Origin: Planctomycetota bacterium
GTDB lineage: Bacteria > Planctomycetota > B15-G4 > JADJEK01
NCBI GenBank assembly: GCA_016709145.1
Contig: JADJEK010000001.1
Location: 310,001-374,000, forward strand
Length of the DNA stretch: 64,000 nt
Direction of reading: 5' to 3'
The notes under the pieces are model-generated. The model saw nothing but the letters and a program-made list of their open reading frames with translations. It searched no databases and was not told the origin of the DNA. Below are positions 36,530-45,134 of the stretch, one piece after another (within the stretch, counting starts at the first letter, position 1; the number at the start of each line of letters is the position of its first letter). The position numbers and the translations under genes were made by a program.

Positions 36530-37918
36530 TCAATCGATCTGCGGCGGGACCAGCGGGCCGCCCGTGCCGTACGTGTTCGCCGTGAACGACTGCAGCAGCG
36601 CGGTCGTCGCGAAGTCGATGCGGTTCTTCGACGAGACGTTGTTCTTGACGATCGCGTCGGTGCCGTTGATCTCGATGCCCTCGCCGAGGTTCTTCATCGC
36701 GACGTTGCCGTCGAGCACGACTTCGTCCGCGGTCGGCTCGATGTCGAAGCCGTCGACCGTGTTGTCGATCGCACGGTTGTTCGACAAGACGACGCCATCG
36801 GCCGAGATCCGGAAGCCGTCGCCGCCGCCGCCGCGCACCAGGTTGTCGGTGATGGTTCCACCGAGCGTCACACGGATGCCGGCATCCGTCGACGCCGTGC
36901 CGCAGTTGCGCACGTCGTTGCCCTCAACGTCGCCGAAGTCCATCGAGAGATAGAGGCCGTAGGTCGCGGCGTCGCGCACGACGTTGGAGCGCACGTCGAC
37001 GAGCGCGATGTCCTCCTCGCCGACGCGGATGCCCCACTTGCCGACGCGTTCGACCTTGTTGTTGGCGACGGTCGCCGTACCGATCAACAGCACGTCGATG
37101 CCGATCCCGGTCGCGTCGGTGACGACGTTGTTCTCGATCGTCGCGCTGTCGCCTTCCCAGACGATGCCGGTCTTCGCGATCGGCCCGACGCAACGGTTCT
37201 TGCGCACGAACAGATCGGTGCCGCGCAGCGAGATCGCATGGCCCCCGGTGCGCCGCACGTCGTTGCTCTCGACGACGTATCCGTCGCCATCGACGAAGAT
37301 GCCGTCACTGGTCGACGTGCCGCGAACGACGTTCTTGCGCAACAGCGCGCCGTTCGCGTCGACTTCGATACCGCGCGTCACGCAGCGTTCGACGCGGCAC
37401 TTCTCGATCGTCGCCTGCGCGCCGGAGACGCGGATGCCGAGCTCGCTGTCGAACACCGAGCAGTTCTTGGCGATCACTCCCGTTCCGAAGATCGCAATGC
37501 CCGCGGCGTCGCAACGCCGCGCGACGACGCGATCGAGCACGATGCCGTCGCCGCTCGCGACGACGCCGTAGCCCGCGTCGAACTGCGACAGCGTCACCGC
37601 GTGGCGCACGGTGATCTTGCGGATCAGGCACGAGTCCGCCGTGACCACCAAGCCGCGGCCGACCGGCGAACCGTCGGTCGCGCGTGCGTCGATCACGACG
37701 TTGCCGACGCCGATGAGCTTGAGTCCGGTCTTGCCACTCGGGATGAAGACCGATCCGCCGTAGACACCCGAGAACACGCGCACCGTGTCGCCGGGACCGG
37801 CCGCGTCGATGCCCTGTTGGATCGTCGGCAGTGCGCCGTTGACCTTCACGTCGATGACGGCGCCCTGGGCGAGGCCGAGCGACGAGACACCGAACAAGAT
37901 CGAAACGAGCGCGCGCAT
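36530..37918 (-). CDS. exported right-handed beta-helix (NosD/pectate-lyase-like) protein (462 aa)
   Basis: A signal peptide (LVSILFGVSSLGLAQGAV) is followed by ALPTIQQGIDAAGPGDTVRV, the start typical of periplasmic copper-binding NosD/beta-helix proteins. About sixteen short parallel beta-helix coils of about 22 residues follow, for example GYVVESNDVRRTGGHAISLR and ATIENNVVTDATGIGIDVLL. No lyase catalytic residues can be assigned. ATG 37918 has GGAG 9 bases upstream. The protein is probably a surface or periplasmic beta-helix that binds polysaccharide. Confidence 0.85.
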   Translation of the reverse strand: MRALVSILFGVSSLGLAQGAVIDVKVNGALPTIQQGIDAAGPGDTVRVFSGVYGGSVFIPSGKTGLKLIGVGNVVIDARATDGSPVGRGLVVTADSCLIRKITVRHAVTLSQFDAGYGVVASGDGIVLDRVVARRCDAAGIAIFGTGVIAKNCSVFDSELGIRVSGAQATIEKCRVERCVTRGIEVDANGALLRKNVVRGTSTSDGIFVDGDGYVVESNDVRRTGGHAISLRGTDLFVRKNRCVGPIAKTGIVWEGDSATIENNVVTDATGIGIDVLLIGTATVANNKVERVGKWGIRVGEEDIALVDVRSNVVRDAATYGLYLSMDFGDVEGNDVRNCGTASTDAGIRVTLGGTITDNLVRGGGGDGFRISADGVVLSNNRAIDNTVDGFDIEPTADEVVLDGNVAMKNLGEGIEINGTDAIVKNNVSSKNRIDFATTALLQSFTANTYGTGGPLVPPQID

Positions 37919-38082
37919 GGGACGACTCCGAAGGCAGGGGGTTCGCGCCAGGAACATCCGGAGGGCGGCGCGCGAATCACGGAGTCTTCCATGCATTCGC
38001 GGTCGGAACCGTGGCCGAACTCGATTCCCTGCGCCCCCGCCGACGCCGCGACAAGCGACGCAGTGGCGCAACCCAAGTCGTT

Positions 38083-38568
38083 TCAGACCAACGAGTAGGG
38101 CACGGATCGCACGCGCGCCATGAGGGCCGCGAGCTCGCGCTTTTCCCGGTCCGACAACGAGGGTCCGGCGATGCGGCCATCGTGGATCGCCGATGCGATG
38201 GGATCGAGTTCGTCGAGGACGTCCTGGATCGCGGCCGCGGCTTCGTCGTGGGACTCCACGTGCACGAGACCGGCGCGCAGGAACGCCGGCACGTCGCCGA
38301 GCAGGCCGCAGCCCGACAGCGCTCGCGCCGAAGCCAGCAGGAAACGCGTATACGCAGCCGGCTCGCGGAAGGGGCCGCAGCGCGACAGGGCTTCCAATGC
38401 GTGCTTCGAGACCCGCGCGCGATCCGACGCCGTGACGCCCTCCATGCGCAGGGCATCGAGGTCCCCCGCCACTTCGGCGACGATGCGCTCGTTCGACGCC
38501 GACGGATCCCCGCCGCGCTTGCCGGTCAACCACTCCCACAGGACGACGAACGTGCTCTTGCGCGCCAT
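38083..38568 (-). CDS. hypothetical alpha-helical protein (161 aa)
   Basis: From ATG 38568 the product begins ARKSTFVVLWEWLTGKRGGD and continues as mostly helical sequence (SKHALEALSRCGPFREPAAY, SDREKRELAALMARVRSVPY). No membrane span, signal peptide or known motif is seen. The frame extends to 38661, but that part overlaps the region upstream of the divergent gene at 38660 and reads as non-coding. Function unknown. Confidence 0.7.
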   Translation of the reverse strand: MARKSTFVVLWEWLTGKRGGDPSASNERIVAEVAGDLDALRMEGVTASDRARVSKHALEALSRCGPFREPAAYTRFLLASARALSGCGLLGDVPAFLRAGLVHVESHDEAAAAIQDVLDELDPIASAIHDGRIAGPSLSDREKRELAALMARVRSVPYSLV

Positions 38569-38659
38569 GGCCGCATTCAAGCACGGCGGATCGTGGGAAG
38601 CTCGATCGCCGCGAGGAGTTCGTATGTTCGCTCCGCGGTCGGTCGGGAAGGACGTGCTC

Positions 38660-41101
38660 ATGCTCTCTCGCGTGTTCGGGTTCGTGTTCGTGGCGGTCGT
38701 GCTCGCCGCGCTGGCCTACGTGTTCGTGTCGGACGACGAGGCCACGAGTCCTGTGCTCGAGCCCGGCGACGCGGCGTCCGCGGCAACGGACGAGCCCGCT
38801 CCAGCGTCCGGCGCACTGCGCCCCGACGGGCCGTCGTACGGCACCGGGTCGGGTGCGGATTCCGCGCGCCGCGCCGATGCGGCGACGGACGAGCCGGAAC
38901 CCGCCGCAGCCGGGACGACGACGCGCGTGCGCGAAAAGCTCGGCGACGCGTCGATCCGCGGACGACTGCGCGAAGGGACCAGCGGGCGTGCACTCGCCGG
39001 CGCGACGATCACGATCGTGCCGCTCGACGGACGAGCGCGGGACGAGTGGACCACGACGTCCGCGACCGACGGTGCGTTCCTCGTCGAGGGTGTGCCGAGC
39101 GGTGACGTGCTCGTCTGCGTGCGCGTGCCGAACGCACGATCGCTGGTACCACGGCGACGCGTGACGCTGACACGCGGTGAGCAGCGCGACCTCGGCGACC
39201 TCGATGCCGTTGCCGGCGCGTCGATCCGCGGGCGCGCGCTCGAGAACGACACCGGCGCTCCGGTGCCGGGCGCGCGCGTGGTCGCGTTCCAACCCGACTT
39301 CGTCGACAGCGGCGACGGCGGTCGGCACGTCACGGATGCCGATGCAGCGGGCCAGTTCGAACTACCCGGGCCATTCGGTCCTGGGCCCGTCTACCTGTCG
39401 GCGAGCGCGCCTGGACGCAAGACGCGCGCGCCTTATCCGAGTCTCCACGTCGCGCCGGGCATGGACGTGCCCGACGTCGTCGTGCCGCTCGCACGCGCGC
39501 AGAGCTTGCGTGGGATCGTGTTCGACGAGGATCGACGCGGCGTCGGCGCATGGATCGAAGTCCTCGGGCAAGGGCGGCGCATGGGCCCCATCGATACCGA
39601 TCCGTCCGGCGCGTTCACGATCGACGACGTCGTCGGCGCGCTCGGACTGACGCGACCGACGTCGACGACCGAAGTCCTGGTCAAGGTGCATACCGACGGG
39701 TTCGTGCCGACCTCGAAGACGCTCGCGCTCGTCGACCTCGATGCCGTGGCTCCGCACGAGTTCCGCGTCGCGCGCGGCGCGTCGATCGCGGGACGCTGCA
39801 TCGATGGCAGCGGCACGCCGCTGCGCGACGTGCGCGTCCGCGTGTATCCACCGTCCTTCGATCGGCACGCGCGATTGCGCGAAGCCACGACACGCGCCGA
39901 CGGCTCGTTCCATTTCGATGGACTCGAAGCCGGTGAGTTCGCGGTCGAAGCCGACGCGGCCGGCAAGCTCGCTCCGCATCCGCGCCAGACCACGGTCGTG
40001 CTCGAACCCACGACGCAGCGCGACGGCGTCGAGATCGTGTTCGCGCCGGGTCTCGCGATCGCGGGCAGCGCGTCGACCGACGCGTTCGCGGCACTCACGG
40101 ATCGCATCGTCACGCTGCATCACCAAGACTGGATCCGCGCGCGCATCACGCGGACGGGCGCCGACGGCTCGTTCCGTTTCGATGCCGTGCCCGAAGGGAC
40201 GTACGTGCTGGCACTGCGCGGCACCGCGCTGCGGGAACGTCGAGCGCCGGCGCTGCTGCGCGACGTCGTCGCCGGAACGCTCGACAACCGCTTCGTGGTC
40301 CACGAAGAACCCGCCGACGGACGCCTGACGTTGCGACTCACCGACGCGACCGACGGCAGCGCGGTGACGGCGACGACGCAGGTGCGCTTCGTGTTCGGCG
40401 CATTCGGTTACCCGCAGGACGAGACCGAGGAGAAGCGCCCCGACGGATCGGGCGTGCTCGAGTTCGAAGGGCTCGAGCGCGCGGACTACACGCTCGTGGT
40501 CGCCGCGGCCGGCTATGCGCCGACGATGCTGCGCTGCGCGTTCGACGACGTGCGCCGCGAAGCGACGCTGAGTGTCGTGCTGGAACGCCCTGTGCCGTTG
40601 TTCGGCATGGTCACCGACGCGGGCGGCCTGCCGATCCAGGACGCGCGCGTGCGAGCGTTCGTCCAGCTCGTGCCCGGCGCGTTCACGCTCGATGCCGGCG
40701 CGACCACCGACGCGGGCGGACGCTTCCACCTCGCCGACGCGCCGAAGCAAGCCACCGTCGTCTGCGCCGTCGCGCCGGGATTCGCTCCGGGCCGCGCGAC
40801 GCTCGACGCCAACGCCAGGCTGGTCGGCACGCGCATCCTGCTGCGTCCCGGCGCGCGCATCGAGGGCCTCGCGCGCTTCGCCGACGGCACGGCGGCGCGG
40901 GACATCACGGTGCAACTCGATGGCGCGATCGCGCGCCAGTTCGCGACCACCGACGCGACCGGGCAATTCGTGTTCGACGACGTCGAAGACGGCACGTTCG
41001 TGCTCGCGCTGCCGTCCGGAGAAGAACTCGGCAGCGGCACGATCCAGGACGCGCAGGGCCTCGTGCTCGCGGTCGAGATCCCCGCGATCGACGACGTCTG
41101 A
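38660..41101 (+). CDS. membrane-anchored protein of carboxypeptidase-regulatory-like repeats (813 aa)
   Basis: An N-terminal span (FGFVFVAVVLAALAYVFVSD) is followed by a Glu/Pro/Ala linker (about residues 25-90). Seven or eight Ig-like carboxypeptidase-regulatory repeats follow, each with a pattern like SIRGRLREGTSGRALAGATI...TDGAFLVEGVPSGDVLVCVR. No peptidase domain is present. GGAAGGA lies about 9 bases before the ATG. The same repeat type forms the outer part of the sigma-factor fusion at 57.4 kb. The likely role is extracytoplasmic binding or cell-surface structure. Confidence 0.85.
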   Translation: MLSRVFGFVFVAVVLAALAYVFVSDDEATSPVLEPGDAASAATDEPAPASGALRPDGPSYGTGSGADSARRADAATDEPEPAAAGTTTRVREKLGDASIRGRLREGTSGRALAGATITIVPLDGRARDEWTTTSATDGAFLVEGVPSGDVLVCVRVPNARSLVPRRRVTLTRGEQRDLGDLDAVAGASIRGRALENDTGAPVPGARVVAFQPDFVDSGDGGRHVTDADAAGQFELPGPFGPGPVYLSASAPGRKTRAPYPSLHVAPGMDVPDVVVPLARAQSLRGIVFDEDRRGVGAWIEVLGQGRRMGPIDTDPSGAFTIDDVVGALGLTRPTSTTEVLVKVHTDGFVPTSKTLALVDLDAVAPHEFRVARGASIAGRCIDGSGTPLRDVRVRVYPPSFDRHARLREATTRADGSFHFDGLEAGEFAVEADAAGKLAPHPRQTTVVLEPTTQRDGVEIVFAPGLAIAGSASTDAFAALTDRIVTLHHQDWIRARITRTGADGSFRFDAVPEGTYVLALRGTALRERRAPALLRDVVAGTLDNRFVVHEEPADGRLTLRLTDATDGSAVTATTQVRFVFGAFGYPQDETEEKRPDGSGVLEFEGLERADYTLVVAAAGYAPTMLRCAFDDVRREATLSVVLERPVPLFGMVTDAGGLPIQDARVRAFVQLVPGAFTLDAGATTDAGGRFHLADAPKQATVVCAVAPGFAPGRATLDANARLVGTRILLRPGARIEGLARFADGTAARDITVQLDGAIARQFATTDATGQFVFDDVEDGTFVLALPSGEELGSGTIQDAQGLVLAVEIPAIDDV

Positions 41102-41119
41102 TCGCGCGGCGCCCCTCCG

Positions 41120-42148
41120 TCAGAGCTTGCCGGCACCGATCAGCAGCGCGGCCTTGAGCGCGCTCGCGATCACTTGCGCATCCTCGGGTTCGGCTCCGTA
41201 CCGGCGCACGTCGAAGTCCACGACGAACATGCCGTCCTTGCCCGTGAGCTTCTCGCGCTCCTCGCGCAACACGGTCGCCGTCGGCCGCCGCCACGCGTTG
41301 GCGTCGAAGCCGTGACACTTGCCGCAGGCTTGCAGCACGTCCGCGACGACGACCTTGTCGGCGTCCGCGGCCTTGCCCTCGACCGCGCTCGCGAGCGCCG
41401 AGTCGATGCCGGTCTTCATGCCTTCGATGAACGCCTTGTAGGCCGCGAGGTCCTTCGGTTTGAACGTCTTCGCCATGTGCGGGACGAGTTCGCCCAAGCG
41501 CTCGAGCTCGGTGCGCAGCGCTTTCAAGTCCGCTTCGACCGGCTTGCCACCCTTGCGCGCCTCGTCGATGCGACGCTCGATCTCTTCGAACTTCCACATC
41601 TGTGCGCGTTGCAGGTAGAGCCCGTAGCGCAGCTTCTCGTCGGGCTTCAGCGGCGGCTTCGCCGCGTTCACGATCGAGTCGCGCAACTTCGTGACGTCGC
41701 CCATCGGCTTCAGCGAGTCCGACGACAAGCGCAACGAGTACTCGCCACGGAATTGCGCGAGGAACGCGTCGAAGTCCTTCGTGACCTTGCCGAACTCGTC
41801 ACTGATCGACGCCGCGTGGAGTTCACCTTCGGGAGTGACCGCGACCGCGAAGCGCGCCGCCTTGCGACTCCACGCGAGATCCATCAGTACGACGCGATAG
41901 GTGCCGTCCTTCCCGTCGAGCTGTACGTCGTAGACGTCCATCTCCTTCGTGATCTCGCTCGGGATGCCGGAGGCCGACAGCAGCGTCGCGAGCTTTGCGG
42001 GCAGCAGATCCTGCTGCGGCGTCACCGCGCGCGTCTTCTCCTTGAACAAGCCGCGCAGCCGATCGCCGTCCCCTTTCGGCCCGGGCGCGAAGGCGAACGT
42101 GGCGACGGCGGCGCACGCGACGAGGCTGAAGACGACGGACGAACGCAT
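41120..42148 (-). CDS. exported protein with one CxxCH haem-c motif (342 aa)
   Basis: A signal peptide (FSLVACAAVATFAFAPGPKG) precedes an N-terminal domain (IPSEITKEMDVYDVQLDGKD through DEFGKVTKDFDAFLAQFRG) that loosely recalls FMN-binding redox domains. A helical middle follows (WKFEEIERRIDEARKGGKPV, LRTELERLGELVPHMAK). Then VADVLQACGKCHGFDANAWR, a single covalent haem-binding Cys-Gly-Lys-Cys-His, and a C-terminal FVVDFDVRRYGAEPEDAQVI. It is probably a periplasmic electron-transfer protein. The FMN suggestion is weak; the haem motif is direct. Confidence 0.75.
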   Translation of the reverse strand: MRSSVVFSLVACAAVATFAFAPGPKGDGDRLRGLFKEKTRAVTPQQDLLPAKLATLLSASGIPSEITKEMDVYDVQLDGKDGTYRVVLMDLAWSRKAARFAVAVTPEGELHAASISDEFGKVTKDFDAFLAQFRGEYSLRLSSDSLKPMGDVTKLRDSIVNAAKPPLKPDEKLRYGLYLQRAQMWKFEEIERRIDEARKGGKPVEADLKALRTELERLGELVPHMAKTFKPKDLAAYKAFIEGMKTGIDSALASAVEGKAADADKVVVADVLQACGKCHGFDANAWRRPTATVLREEREKLTGKDGMFVVDFDVRRYGAEPEDAQVIASALKAALLIGAGKL

Positions 42149-42287
42149 GGAGGGGCTCCGAACGGGATTCGACTTCAGAGAATCGGCACCGATCTTAGAT
42201 CGGCAACGGCATCGGCGTGAAATCGTCTGCGTGGAGTCACATGGCTCGCGAGTCGACTCGATCGGTCGTCGCGACTCCGTGCACCGA

Positions 42288-43565
42288 TCACCGCTTGGGC
42301 CGCGCGTGGATCAAGAACGGGAACACCCAGGTCGACAACACGCAGCCGAGACCGGCCAAGGCGAGCGCAATCCCCGCATCATCGGGGATCGGCGAACCGG
42401 AGGTCACCGCGCGCACCACGCCGAGAAACGTCAGCAGTGCGAGCACGGCCGTCACGATTCCCGCGACCATGCGCGGCCAACCCGCCGTGGCATTCGCCGT
42501 GCCGCCGATCGGGACGACCAAGAGCAGTGCGACCAACGCGGTGAACCAAGCGCGGTCTCCGCCGCACAGCGCGACTCCGGTGCCGATCGCGGCCACGCCG
42601 ACGCAGACTCCCGTGGCGATCGCGCCGACGAGTTGCTCGCGGTTCATCGCGCGACGACCGAAGCGGTTGAACGACAGCATCAGCTCGAAGTACGAGTCGG
42701 CCGTCCACGTCAGGTACACGAATCCGGCGTACGCGAATCCAAGCGGCACCAACACGGGCGACCACTCGGGATGCGACTTCTCCACGGAACGCAGTACGCG
42801 GAACAACACGTACGCGCCGATCACGAGTCCCCACCGCAGTTGCGGACTCATGCGCTGCAGCCAGAGCTGGAACGCGAGCACGAAGCGGAACACGCGGTAC
42901 TTCGCTTTGAGCGCTTCGACCAAGCCGGCGCGCGCCCAATCGAGATTCGGGTCGTGGCGCAGCGCTTCCGAGAAGTGCTGCAGCGCGCTCGCGTGGCGGC
43001 CCGAATGGAGCTCGACCCAACCGAGGTTCGCGTGCGAGAACGCGTTCTCGGGGTTCTCCGCCAGCACGCCGCCGACCGTGATGCGAGCTTCGTCGAGCCG
43101 CCCGAGATGAAGCAATGCCTGCGTGCGGACGTTCAGGCAACCCTCGTGCGCGGGATCGAGCGTGAGGCCTTGGTCAGCCGCCGCAAGCGACTTGTTCCAC
43201 TGCTGCTTCACCAGGTGGATCTGTCCGAGCACCGCGAACGACTGGACTTCGTGCGGATCGAGCCGGATCGCTTGTTGGATCGCCGCCAGCGCGCCGTCGG
43301 GGTCGCGCCGATCGAACAGCACGATCGCGAGCGCGCGATGCGTCGACGATTCGCCGGGCTCGCGCAGTACGGCTTCGCGCGCGCAGCGCTCGGCGTGTTC
43401 GTATTCCTCGAGCTGATCGTGCGCGAGCGCCATCACCGTGAAGCAATCGGCCGATTCGGGCTCGAGCTCGAGAGCGCGCGCGGCCTCCGCGATCGCGTCG
43501 CGATGGCGGTCGCGACCGAACAGGAACCACGCTTGTTGCAGATGGCGCTCGTAGCCGTTGCTCAC
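42288..43565 (-). CDS. TPR protein with C-terminal membrane domain (425 aa)
   Basis: Residues 1-210 hold about six tetratricopeptide repeats (AIAEAARALELEPESADCFT, AHDQLEEYEHAERCAREAVL, VLGQIHLVKQQWNKSLAAAD, HANLGWVELHSGRHASALQH). Residues 235-420 hold about six membrane spans (LRWGLVIGAYVLFRVLRSVE, LVPLGFAYAGFVYLTW, AMNREQLVGAIATGVCVGVA). The TPR part should face the cytoplasm. It starts 4 bases after the stop of the TPR-AAA gene on the same strand, so the two are co-translated and may form a membrane-bound complex. Confidence 0.85.
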   Translation of the reverse strand: MSNGYERHLQQAWFLFGRDRHRDAIAEAARALELEPESADCFTVMALAHDQLEEYEHAERCAREAVLREPGESSTHRALAIVLFDRRDPDGALAAIQQAIRLDPHEVQSFAVLGQIHLVKQQWNKSLAAADQGLTLDPAHEGCLNVRTQALLHLGRLDEARITVGGVLAENPENAFSHANLGWVELHSGRHASALQHFSEALRHDPNLDWARAGLVEALKAKYRVFRFVLAFQLWLQRMSPQLRWGLVIGAYVLFRVLRSVEKSHPEWSPVLVPLGFAYAGFVYLTWTADSYFELMLSFNRFGRRAMNREQLVGAIATGVCVGVAAIGTGVALCGGDRAWFTALVALLLVVPIGGTANATAGWPRMVAGIVTAVLALLTFLGVVRAVTSGSPIPDDAGIALALAGLGCVLSTWVFPFLIHARPKR

Positions 43566-43569
43566 GCGA

Positions 43570-44922
43570 TCACAGGCCCATGTAGCGCGCGACGTCGTCG
43601 TAGATACCGCTCTCGTTCGAGTACAGCACGTAGTTGCGCGCGGTCGCGAACCACTCCTTCGTCGACGGCTTCACGCGCTTGATCGCATCGAGCAGATCCG
43701 ACGTGGTGAGCGGCTGCGGCTTGCCGGTCTTGATCGCGTCCTTGAGTTTGGCCTCGATCGCGACGTCGACGAGTCCCTTCAGGTCGGCGCCGGAGTAGCC
43801 GTCGCATTTCTTCGCGACCTTCGCCACGTCGACGTCCGCCGCGGGCTTGCCCGCGAGCATCACGCGCAGGACCTCCGCGCGTGCGACCTCGTCGGGCGGC
43901 GGCACGAACACGAGGCGATCGAAGCGGCCGGGCCTGCGGAACGCCGAGTCGACTTGCCACGGCGCGTTCGTCGCCGCGACGATCAAGACGCCGTCGTTCG
44001 ACGCTTTGGCGCCGTCGAGCTCGTCGAGGAACTGGTTCACGAGCACGCGCATGCCGCTGTTCGACATGCTCGAGCGCGTTCCGCCGAGCGCGTCGACTTC
44101 GTCGAAGAACAGCACGAACGGCGTGTGCGAGCGCGCGCGTTGGAAGATCGCGTGCAGGTTGCGCTCGCTGTTGCCCATCCACATGTCGAGCACGTCGTGG
44201 ATGCCGACCGCCATGAAGCCGGCTTGAACTTGACCCGCGGTCGCGCGCGCGAGGTGCGTCTTGCCGCAGCCGGGCGGGCCGTAGAGCAGGATGCCGCCGC
44301 CGATCGATTTGCCGTACGCGCGGTAGAGATCCGGATGCAGCAGGGGCTGGATGATCTTGAGGTCGATCTCCTGCTTCACCGACTCCATGCCGCCGACGTC
44401 CTTGAACGTGATCTTCGGTCGCTCGACGAGACGCTCGGCTTGATCGTCGGAGGCGGCCTCGTCGTCGGCGTCGTCGCCGGCGTGCATGCGTCCTTCCGAC
44501 ACCGGGCCGGCCGCGTGGCGCCCGACGCCGAGCTGTTCGGACAGCGCGGGATCTTCGATGCTCGCGTCGGCTTCGATCGCGTCGCGGTACGCGCTGACCG
44601 CGCCTTCGACGTCACCGCTCTTCAACCGCAACCGAGCGAGCAACACGCGCGCGGCCGCGCTCGCGTCCCCTTTCGCCATCAGCGTTTCGAGCGCGACGCT
44701 GGCATGGCTGTCCTTGCCTTGGGCGAAGTAGATCTCGGCCAGCGCGAAGTAGAGCGCCGAGTTCGCGGCGTCGAGCTTCAGCCCCTCGCGCAGCAGCTTC
44801 TCGGCGTCGTCGAGACGGCCGCGCTCGCGCAGCAGCTTGACGAGGTGCAAGCGCAGCTTGGCGTTCGCGGGCGTGAATTGGAGCGCCTCGTCGAGAGCGC
44901 GCAGGGTTTCGTCGTCGTGCAC
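43570..44922 (-). CDS. TPR-AAA+ ATPase (450 aa)
   Basis: The N-terminal 130 residues are TPR-like (LRALDEALQFTPANAKLRLH, AEKLLREGLKLDAANSALYF). The C-terminal AAA domain has FKDVGGMESVKQEIDLKIIQ, Walker A LLYGPPGCGKTHLARATAGQ, pore-loop-like VGIHDVLDMWMGNSERNLHA, Walker B PFVLFFDEVDALGG, and the second region of homology with arginine fingers NAPWQVDSAFRRPGRFDRLV. This is a classical p97/katanin-like AAA module without a protease domain. GTG 44922 is chosen over the longer frame to 45108, whose N-terminus is Arg-rich noise. It is paired with the TPR-membrane gene just downstream. Confidence 0.88.
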   Translation of the reverse strand: MHDDETLRALDEALQFTPANAKLRLHLVKLLRERGRLDDAEKLLREGLKLDAANSALYFALAEIYFAQGKDSHASVALETLMAKGDASAAARVLLARLRLKSGDVEGAVSAYRDAIEADASIEDPALSEQLGVGRHAAGPVSEGRMHAGDDADDEAASDDQAERLVERPKITFKDVGGMESVKQEIDLKIIQPLLHPDLYRAYGKSIGGGILLYGPPGCGKTHLARATAGQVQAGFMAVGIHDVLDMWMGNSERNLHAIFQRARSHTPFVLFFDEVDALGGTRSSMSNSGMRVLVNQFLDELDGAKASNDGVLIVAATNAPWQVDSAFRRPGRFDRLVFVPPPDEVARAEVLRVMLAGKPAADVDVAKVAKKCDGYSGADLKGLVDVAIEAKLKDAIKTGKPQPLTTSDLLDAIKRVKPSTKEWFATARNYVLYSNESGIYDDVARYMGL

Positions 44923-45134
44923 GGCAGAGTTCCGATCAGGGGGGCGCGAGTGTAGCAGTCGGCCGCGTGCGGCCGTCGCAGCCCGAGTCCGGGGGCAGCA
45001 TGCCCCAAAAAGGCGCAGGAACTCCACGCCCGCGGCGACCTTTCGGGGGCTCGAAGCGACCAAGTCCCCGTTTCGTCGCGCGCGTCCGTATGATCCCGCC
45101 CCGTTCATCCCCGACGGATGGCGGATTCCATTCC

